From positions 18,856,088-18,920,087 of the forward strand of contig BRKX01000018.1 of the NCBI GenBank assembly GCA_026008535.1: a stretch of 64,000 bases of DNA, in the 5' to 3' direction. The notes beneath the pieces were generated by a model. It searched no databases. It was not told where the DNA came from and worked only from the letters and a program-made list of their open reading frames with translations. Source of the DNA: Perilla frutescens (Eukaryota > Streptophyta > Magnoliopsida > Lamiales > Lamiaceae). Shown piece after piece: positions 55,700 to 64,000 of this stretch (position 1 is its first letter; every line of letters starts with the position of its first letter). Made by a program: the position numbers and the translations under genes.

Positions 55700-56570
55700 C
55701 TATTTGCATTACTGATTTTACTCTTTACACTTCAGTTACTCAACGCATTACGGATGTTACTATTTGAACCACATACATTTACATCAATATCCTACACTCT
55801 AAAAATATTTAGTTTACTTACAAAAAAAAAATCAATTTTAAAAAAAAAAACTAAAATCCTTCAAGTCGCCATCCCCCCTCCTAAGCCCCCAACCACTATC
55901 GCCACCCTCTTTCCCAGCTACCGTACCTCAAAATCCCACCCCTTCATCTTCTCTCCAGATTCCCACCACCCCACCCAAAACCTCACCGCACCCCTCCTCC
56001 CCAAACCATGCCCTTTCTTCCTCTTCTTTTGCCTTTACCGGATGTCTAAAAATTAATTTTTGAACACATTCAAAATGTTCGAAAAATAATTTTTGAACGA
56101 TACTGAATTTGTATTCAACTTTGTTTGAAATTTTAATTTTCGAACCACTTTCATAGTTTTGGAAATGCATTTTCAAACACTCTTCACTGTGTTCAAATTG
56201 GAAATACAAATTGTAATTTCCAAATCACTCGACGGGAAAATAGTAGGATGGTAAGCGACGGTGGTGGCTAAGAAGAAGCGTTCGGACACTCTACACTTCA
56301 ATTTTTTGGACATAGAGAAAGGTTGACTGTGATAATGAAGGTCATCTTGCGGAGGATGGTGGTGGGCGGTGGCCAGTGGTGGTTACAGTCGCTTGAGCGT
56401 GGTTGAAGATGGCGGTGTTGTATTCTTATTTCTTTTTTTTATTTGTGGTGTATTGTGCAATTTTTGTGGTATAATAAACTAATTAAATGATATTTAAGTA
56501 ACTTCAAAATTATTTTATTTTTATTTTATTTCTTTTGTGATGCAAAAAATAAAATTAGTAGTGCAAATAG
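55700..56570. mobile_element. Repeat family C: 871 bp element with inverted ends
   Basis: Left end CTATTTGCATTACTGATTTT followed by ACTCTTTACAC; right end, complemented, CTATTTGCACTACTAATTTT followed by ATTTTTTGCATC. The interior is C-rich on the left (55865-56030) and has GGTGG-rich sequence on the right (56235-56420). No coding frame; a second end occurs at 41327-41362. Confidence 0.5.
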
Positions 56571-57300
56571 TCGCTTTAGTAACGTATTTGTTTGAATTTT
56601 ATTAATTTCGTGTATGGAAATTATAAGTCATGCTTAAAAATATTATATATGAAACCATTCATAAGTTATTTATTGCAATAGTTGTAAAAAAACATAAAAA
56701 AAAAAAACATAAAAACACTACACTAACAAGGAAACAAGTTCGTATTATAAATTGTTAAACAACTATTTGAAGACCACATTTATAAGTTCGTATTTTCCCG
56801 CCAAAAATATTTTCCCAATATGGAATATAAATATTTATTAACCATTCAATATTAAACATTAAGAATTACTTAATTGTTTTCATCCATTTTTATTAACCAA
56901 ATCAAGCTACTCTGGTTTGGGCATCAAGTGATAATGATTTTAAATAGATGATTTCTAGAGTGATAATCATTTTAAATATATATTTTGGGCGCATTTACCT
57001 TATTTAAAAGTAAGGTAATATTTTTTTTATTATGATATTATTTAGATGAGATTGATTATAATTACATAAATCTAATATTTTATTATATTTATCACTAAAT
57101 TATTTAATTGGTTTCATCAATTTTTTTAACCAAATCAAGCTACGGTTTCGCTTCCGCGCATTAAGTCACTCGATTAATTAAGGGAAATCATACATAATTT
57201 TTAATTAAAGAATTAACCAAAACATTTCATTTAAATTGATGTAAATTGTGTATTTATAGAATTAACCATATGTGAATACATATTCCAAATATATCACTCC
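56571..57300. other. Intergenic, no gene seen
   Basis: AT-rich; 'AACCAAATCAAGCTAC' occurs at about 56898 and again at 57130 as part of a weak direct repeat. No coding frame. Confidence 0.45.
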
Positions 57301-59200
57301 ATGCTCATCTATAAATAATTGCTTCCTATCAACTCTTTCACCCAACACACCTCATTCATTCCAAAATCGTTAGCGTTTTAGAATTAGTCCACGTTGAATC
57401 CTAGATTTGAAGAAGAAATCACAAAGAAACTTGATGATGATCCTTAACTGCCTATTTCATTCTCACCAAATGTTTGGCAAACATCCATATTTTTAAAAGA
57501 TGACATTCTTCGGTAGTAGCTTCTATGTTGATAGGGTTTTGATTTTATTTAATTTTAATTGATTGTGATAGGATTTTGATTATTTGATTGTAAAATCATT
57601 ATAATAAATTGAATTACATTAGTTAGATTAATATTTGTTTCGTCCATTTCTAATTGGTCAAATTCGGATCGTTCGTTTTAATGTCAGTGATGTGATCATT
57701 TGCATTACCTGACTTTTTTTATTTATTTGTTTAATTATATTTGTACTCTTCTTTTATTATTACTCTTCTCCATGATTAGGGGTTCATGATCCAATCAATA
57801 TACAATGATCAATTATCTACTTATAAGAGAATTAATTGTGCACACATCATAAAGCAAAAATTATATCTTATATTTTATGCAGCCATGTTGCAGTAATTTA
57901 AATTCCAAAGTCATGATCGATATGTGTTTTAATTTGCTCTTAATTATTATTAGTTTTTTAAGTATCATGATCAAAATTGTTCGTAAAAAAAAAAGATATC
58001 ATGCCTTTATATATGAACTTTCAACTTCTACAGTGAGCAGATCTTCTCAATGAATGAGAATGCACTTTAATATTATCCTAAAATTCTCTTATTTTTTATA
58101 TAAATCTCTTTTTTATTTATAATTATAAAAGACTCTAGAATATTGAATCTTTTTACTGAAAACCACATATAGGTTTAGCCCTTATGTTTGTAAGTTACGT
58201 ATGATATATATTGTATACAAGAGAATACAAGGTACCCAATTTTGAAATCTATATGTGTATGATCAATTGTGAAATCTATTTTAAGAGATAATATATCTAT
58301 TTTTTAATCTCTTATTTTCGGAGCTACCCAATTTTTAAAATTTTTTATTCTCAACTAATGAACCATATGTTAATATTATAATATTACAACAATAAGATAA
58401 TTTATAATCAATGAATACAAGGTTATAATTAAGAAAAACAATCAATATATTACCATATATATTTGATTGCACATTATCACCTCATTTTCGTCTGGTATTT
58501 TCGGAGGCAATCAAACCCTTTTTTTGTACATATAGTCAACTAATAATTAATTAACCATAATCAATTATAATAATATTATAATCCTATTACAATATGATAA
58601 TATTAAAATAAAAGATTATAAAATACACAAATCTGCATTTTCATGTGTTAGAATTACTCAATCTATTGTCTAATTGTATTTTCCATATATTAGAATTCAA
58701 TCCTCATTTTTCATAAGTAATTACTCTTAACCTAAACATAATTGATATATTTTCCCACATTCTACATTCATCTTATAAATGCAAGGGCTACTCATATTTC
58801 TTTCTGGTTGGTTTCTTTTTAATTTGTTTTGCATTCAATTTTTTTATTTGTTTTATTAATTTGTAATGCATTCGAAATACTGTACTTTATACTTGTATTC
58901 TTATGCAATTGTTGTTTTGCAGATTCTCAAAGAGTAGAGAAGAAAATGGCATGCTAAAGTTGTTGAAGGTTTTTGGTTGGGATTGAATGAATACTTGAAA
59001 GTCATCCCTCAAACGTATAGCTTACGAAGATGTTCGATAATTAAGCAAATTTTGTTTTGGATTTTTGTACATGGTTTAGGGAATGATTTTATTATTATTC
59101 TTATTTAGTTGCTGTTGTTGGTAGAGTAGAAATATAGAGTGAATGATGTATTATGGTTTCTATAGAACCAATTTTTATAGTAAACCCTCACATTTGATCT
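57301..59200 (+). other. Possible non-coding or small-ORF transcription unit
   Basis: TCTATAAATAAT at 57308-57319 looks like a TATA box. About 115 bp downstream a short ORF starts (ATGATGATCC, 57432; 20 codons ending KHPYF). A splice-acceptor-like TTGTTTTGCAG ends at 58921, before AT-poorer sequence to about 59060. No homologue is recognised and nothing shows transcription. Confidence 0.15.
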
Positions 59201-60412
59201 TTTAAAACTCCAATAGTGAATTGGGACAAACTTTATACATGTTAGTAGGTTTTTATTTTTATTATTTTGTCGATATTTAAAAATGACAAATGCAATTAGT
59301 TGTTTATTTGTAAATAATTTTTTACCAATTTTGTTTAATAAAAACTGGTACTATAGAAAAAGTATATATTTTTTTTAACAAAATATACGAAAAATCTGGA
59401 AAATTAAATAGAGATAATAAATATCTCATTTTGAATACTAATAAATTAATAAAAATAGAATGTATGTAGGTGAATTATTTCGTGGATAGTGATCATGACA
59501 ATTATGGGAAAAATAAATTAAAAAAATGAGGCACAAAACATGATTCATGAAAATCGTTTGGAGGATTTTTTTTTCTCCATAATTATTGAGATTACAACTA
59601 CTTATAAATTGAGTCATAACTGTGATTGTTGAAGTCCTAAATATGTTTATTATATTTGCAATTGTTATTTGAGAAATTATTTTAATTATAAGTTACACAA
59701 GTGCTCAAAAGATTAAATACTAATTTTTAATTTTATGGGTGCAAATTTACAAATATACACACACATTTGCAATTTGAAATATCTTATATATATATATATA
59801 TATAGACACACAGACAACAAATTTAATGCCGTTAATATATTTTAAATAGTTAAATCTTTATGTAGTTTATTTTTCAAACTAAATTTATATTTTACATCGC
59901 AAGAGTCCATGATTTTTTTTAATGAAAACCATCAAACGTATATTAATAATTGGATTAGGCTAAAGAGCGAGTCAAGCCAAACAACGTACAAAATATAATA
60001 TTTTATGATGTACTTTATTTTTCAAATGCTTAATATTATATTACATGTTGAGCTGTGTTACACTGTCATTTTTTATTTTCACATTCTTTTATATGTTTGA
60101 GACAATTTAATATATTTTAAATATAGTTATATATCAAATGTATAAGATGAACAATCATGCTTTCTATTTTTTATTTTTTGAGAACCAATCCTTCATTCTG
60201 AATTTAGTAGAACGATTTTTTTTTACATTGATATATTAAAACATTTGGATCTTTTGCCATCAAAATTCCACCCATTAATGAATCTTTCATAAAATATTAA
60301 TAAATTATTCATTTATGAAATAAAAAATAAAAACTGGCAAAATCACTATTCATCAATATATTGGAAAATAGATGACCACGGGCTACTGAAATTAAAAAAT
60401 ATTCAATATATA
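59201..60412. other. Intergenic, no gene seen
   Basis: AT-rich with a (TA)n at about 59787-59803; no coding frame. Confidence 0.5.
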
Positions 60413-60640
60413 CTCCCTTTGTTTCTAAATAAATGTCATTATAGATAAATACACACATATTAATAAAGTAATCAAATTACCTTATACATTATATTAAATG
60501 AGTCAAATATGAATGTTTGAATGCATTAAATGAGGGAAAATATGAGAAAAATGTTATTTTTCACATCGATTGTGAGAATGACACTCTTTATGAAACAAAA
60601 CCGAAATGCTAGAATGATGCTTATATAAAAACGGAGTGAG
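60413..60640. mobile_element. Stowaway-type MITE (228 bp)
   Basis: Inverted ends CTCCCTTTGTTTCTAAATAA and, complemented, CTCACTCCGTTTTTATATAA, flanked by TA on both sides (60411-60412, 60641-60642). This is the Tc1/mariner Stowaway pattern of plants. No coding capacity. Confidence 0.85.
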
Positions 60641-60642
60641 TA

Positions 60643-61936
60643 TAACTTTACATTTTGAATTCCGTACACAATTACCAAGTGATGATATATTTATAATAGT
60701 CCACAATATTTTATGGATACTATGGACAATACAGTAGGTATTAGAAATAAATTGAATGGTGTAAAAAGAATACAAAATTTATGCTTAAATTATGTAATTC
60801 ACAAGATTGAAGATAGACAGGAAGGTGAAATTGACATAGTGATGTTAGTTACAAAAATATAGGATGAAGAAAATTATTCAAGAAGAATGAATCGGTGGGC
60901 GCCGAAAATAGAAGACAAAAATGAATGACAAACTCTAAAAAATTGAGATATTTTTTGGGTTGACTTTTTCATACTTTGATATAATTTCACTATTGTGCCA
61001 ATTTTTTTAATATTTTGAAAAAGTTATTAGGTACTTTCAAATTTATTTTAATGTTTTCCACCCATTTCACAATTTAAATAAATATATTTTTATGTGAAAT
61101 GTTTGACTCATTGAACAAATAAAACATTTTGAAGCTTTCATTAATGAATTTAATGAAATTCATTTTATGCTTTTATATAAAATTCTTAATTATTTTATTT
61201 AGTACAAAGTAATAATTTTTTTTTTGTGTGGTTTTTTATGGTACTACATAACAATTATTCATTTAAGATGGATAATTTTACTTATTGATATTGTTTCGTG
61301 AAGTGGTTTATGGCTCTGAAATTTTAATATATTGAGTTTCACTTACATGCGTGACTTCATGCCCAATTTTTAGAATTTGATTGTTAGGCATTCAAATTAT
61401 GATAAATCATGTCGAAAATGAACAATTTTTTTAGTAGCATATTTATATTGTAATGAACTTCAAATCTACGAGAGCATGTATTTAAATATTTCTATACTAC
61501 TTTATTTGGTCCAAAAAAATATGACTTCAACATATTTCAATTTTTTTAATATTTTTCTTTAATAGTTAGATATATATAATATGTATATTTTCCTTATCAT
61601 ACATAAAAAATGATAAATGTTTAATTTCACACTACTCTAGACTAATGTTTTACAACAATATAATTTAATAAATTCATACTCATGTGTTAGGAGATGTAAA
61701 ATGATATGATGTCGAAGATTGATGGAGATTGAGGCGTTCTATACAAATAAAAGTGATGATGATGAATTATTAATCAAATTGTGGAAGCCTCAGCCGTGAC
61801 AACTCTCTCTCGATAATGTCATTTCCACTTCATACAGTCTGGAGGAATGACAAAGATGCATATATAACAATTTTTAAAATGTATTTTACCGTATTGTATC
61901 CTTTTGTTCTTAATTTTTTTTATCGTTGTGCCTAAA
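60643..61936. other. Intergenic, no gene seen
   Basis: AT-rich, no coding frame or recognised repeat. Confidence 0.5.
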
Positions 61937-62377
61937 ATTATAAATAATATTAATTATGTTTGTAATGGATTTGGGGCGAACTAATTACATTGTTCATTTT
62001 GTTCGACATAATGAATGGAAAGTGTAAATTAATTTATTTACGGATATGAGTTGTTTGTCGATAAAATAGTGACCAAACTTGAATATAACATTACATTCTT
62101 TATACATTTTATGATTGTTTCTATTAATTATTAAATTATGTTTTAATTATTTTATTCGTACAAACTATTTATACGAATAAAATAATTAAAACAATCATTA
62201 ATAGAAACAATCATAAAATGTATAAAATGTAATGTTATATTCAAGTTTGGTCACTATTTTATCGACAAACAACTCATATCCGTAAATAAATTAATTTACA
62301 CTTTCCATTCATTATGTCGAACAAAATGAACAATGTAATTAATTCGCCTGAAATCCATTATAGACATAATTAATACT
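61937..62377. repeat. Long palindrome (arms ~215 bp)
   Basis: The left arm (61937-62159) is repeated in inverse on the right (62174-62377). It holds for example TTACGGATATGAGTTGTTTG on the left and CAAACAACTCATATCCGTAA on the right. The loop is about 15 bp around ACAAACTATTTATACG. Arms are near-identical near the centre, with a few mismatches toward the ends. A transcript would form a long hairpin. Confidence 0.9.
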
Positions 62378-62387
62378 ATATTATTTC

Positions 62388-62415
62388 ACCGTGCATCGCA
62401 TGGGTGTAATACTAG
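62388..62415 (+). other. Helitron-like 3' terminus
   Basis: Hairpin CACCGTGC-ATC-GCATGGGTG followed by TAATACTAG and then T. Helitrons end in a short hairpin plus CTRR and insert between A and T. It sits directly beside the long palindrome. The 5' end was not found. Confidence 0.5.
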
Positions 62416-62559
62416 TTACATGTTCAAAAAAGATACAAATATTAATTCAAATAAACATTTTTTCATATGATTTATGCTTAGTATGTAATGCAAAATTTAT
62501 CTCAAAAGGTCTAGATTGACGGTTAAGGTTAAATTAAATATTATAAAAAAACGTCAATT

Positions 62560-62815
62560 CTTCTATGCACTAGATACACATCGGACAGTTAACACATTGA
62601 CCAAAAAAATCTTTAAATCGTGTGATATTTTTTTTAAATTTTGGGTGATATTTTTAAGTGTTATGATTTAAATTGATTTTGACCCTTTTATGGCCAATAC
62701 TTTTTAAGAATTATCGATAATATTTTTAGGTTTTTGAGTCATACTTTTTAATGTTATGATTGAAATTAATTTCGACAATTTTTTGTACCGTCTTTTTGCA
62801 TCTAGTGCACACAAA
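62560..62815 (+). repeat. Dispersed repeat family B, copy 2
   Basis: Inverted ends TGCACTAGATAC (62567) and, at the right, GCATCTAGTGCAC (62798), with two rounds of 'GTGATATTTTT..GTGTTATGATT' and 'ATACTTTTTAA'. Related to 40940-41225. Confidence 0.6.
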
Positions 62816-63031
62816 GTCTACCCTAAAAAAATCATTCAAATTTTCTTACCATTTAAATTCATATTAAAAAGAACATGCTGAACTTATCATTCCATCAATA
62901 ATGCGCATTTGCTACACATATTATTTATTTAAATACTTATATGTAAATATGTAATCTAGCATGCAAAATATAGTGAACTAAGTGGAATTTATGATATTTG
63001 TAACGAATCTATATATATATATATAATGGCA

Positions 63032-63085
63032 AAATTGTGTGATAGACAATGATTCTGTTATAAATCGTTGTCTATCACACAATTT
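63032..63085. repeat. Short hairpin (23 bp arms)
   Basis: AAATTGTGTGATAGACAA (63032-63049) pairs with TTGTCTATCACACAATTT (63068-63085); loop about 8 bp. It is followed by scattered AGACAA words to 63170. Confidence 0.85.
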
Positions 63086-63402
63086 AATAATTATATTTTA
63101 GACAATACTTTTTATATAATAGACAATTGTTATGAGTTAATAGACAACAGTTTTGAGTAAAAAGACAACAGTAGTGACATTTATTGTTGTAAATTTTTCT
63201 TCTTCTTTTTTTGCATTTTCCAAGATGGTTTAGATTATAACCGTTGTATTTAAAAAAAATTGCAATCTTATTTATTATTTTTTAATTGGAAATTTGAGAT
63301 TTATAATATTTTTATTTTATTTTTTTATGTATAGGTGGATGATTTGTATAGTACTCAACATTTGTCATATAAAACAATAGATTTCATTTATGTTTTATAC
63401 TA

Positions 63403-63422
63403 TAATAATAATAATAATAATA

Positions 63423-63459
<37 letters not shown>

Positions 63460-63490
63460 GTTGTTGTTGTTGTTGTTGTTATTGTTATTT
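63403..63490. repeat. (ATA)n/(TTA)n/(TTG)n microsatellite
   Basis: A run of ATA units, then TTA units, then TTG units. Highly repetitive and likely variable. Confidence 0.9.
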
Positions 63491-63825
63491 TTCTATTTCA
63501 TTTTTATCATTTAAAATAATTATATTTTTTATACCTAACATATATTCAAAGAAATCAAATGTTCATTAATCTTGGACAATTATACATTGTTTTATATAAA
63601 ATCGTGTAGTTTGAAATATTTCAATTCAATATTTCTAATATGAATTTTCATTTAGTTCCTAAAATTTAATTTTCTTTTTATTTGTCACAACTAACAAAAT
63701 TTGTTTTCTTATCTAATTAATTAGCACATATGCATATCGTTTTATAAATTTTAAAAATTAAGCACAACATATAAAATTAAAAAATAATCATAATATTACA
63801 AATTTTTAAAAATAATAATTATTTG

Positions 63826-63849
63826 TACATCGCACAAGAGAAATACTAG
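63826..63849 (+). other. Helitron-like 3' terminus, weak
   Basis: TTTGTAC-ATC-GCACAAG hairpin followed by AGAAATACTAG and T, similar to 62388-62415. The stem is imperfect. Confidence 0.4.
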
Positions 63850-64000
63850 TAATTAATATGATAAAATCGGATGTGTGATATTTAATACTTAATTGCACAT
63901 TTAATCACATAAATAATTGTTGAAATGGTATACCGAAAATAAATGACAAAAATGATCTACAATTCAAACAATGATGTGGACATTTCATCTCTTGACACTA
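63850..64000. other. Intergenic, no gene seen
   Basis: AT-rich end of window; no feature seen. Confidence 0.4.

Noticed and set aside
60554..60775. 73-codon minus-strand frame
   Set aside because: It overlaps the right half of the Stowaway MITE and AT-rich flank; not a gene.

Overview
The window is nuclear DNA of a flowering plant, most likely a eudicot. Intergenic DNA is very AT-rich. Most of the sequence is nested LTR retrotransposons (Ty1/copia plus Ty3/gypsy-type solo LTRs), with plant-type MITEs, a MULE and Helitron-like ends. The only convincing host gene is a spliced, intron-rich gene on the minus strand. A lineage below eudicot cannot be fixed from the sequence alone.

Region by region. 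(1) 1-2685: intergenic DNA with a fragment of a dispersed non-coding repeat, a small inverted-repeat element and weak exon-like scraps. (2) 2686-20026: a four-level nest. A minus-strand Sirevirus-like copia element (called E0 here) is split by a deletion-derivative copia element E1 (4046-18833). E1's right LTR is split by a large copia element E2 (5883-18409), which has about 1.46 kb LTRs and an extra ORF after pol. E2's integrase is split by a 1613 bp LTR-type insertion (10693-12305, TSD TATAC). (3) 20027-23194: gypsy-type LTR pieces and repeats. (4) 23195-35479: copia element E3, with TSD TTTAA, whose R/U5-leader-gag-protease segment is present as three tandem 1866 bp copies. Its connection region between integrase and reverse transcriptase holds a 1744 bp solo LTR (30680-32423, TSD GAAGC). 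(5) 35480-43841: the other half of the LTR that E3 split, a repeat family flanked by (TA)n, a 262 bp MULE-type MITE, a decayed minus-strand copia, three tRNA-like SINE heads, tandem repeats, and a 288 bp hAT MITE with an 8 bp TSD. (6) 43842-50980, minus strand: a complete 11-exon gene for the LEO1/VIP4 subunit of the Paf1 complex (628 codons plus stop). (7) 51369-55622: a 4254 bp MULE-like element with long TIRs and a perfect 9 bp TSD, starting only 388 bp upstream of the LEO1 start codon and carrying exon-like sequence. (8) 55632-64000: AT-rich DNA with a TIR element, a Stowaway MITE, a long palindrome of about 200 bp arms, Helitron-like 3' ends and small hairpins.

All retrotransposon coding regions carry stops, frameshifts or lost catalytic residues, so none looks autonomous. 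The most unusual structure is the 3 x 1866 bp amplification inside E3. Its copies are much more alike than the element's two LTRs, so it appears to have formed after insertion, or to be an assembly artefact. Other points of interest are the MULE beside the LEO1 promoter with its small relative at 36552-36813, the extra ORF of E2, and a probable GC-AG intron in LEO1.
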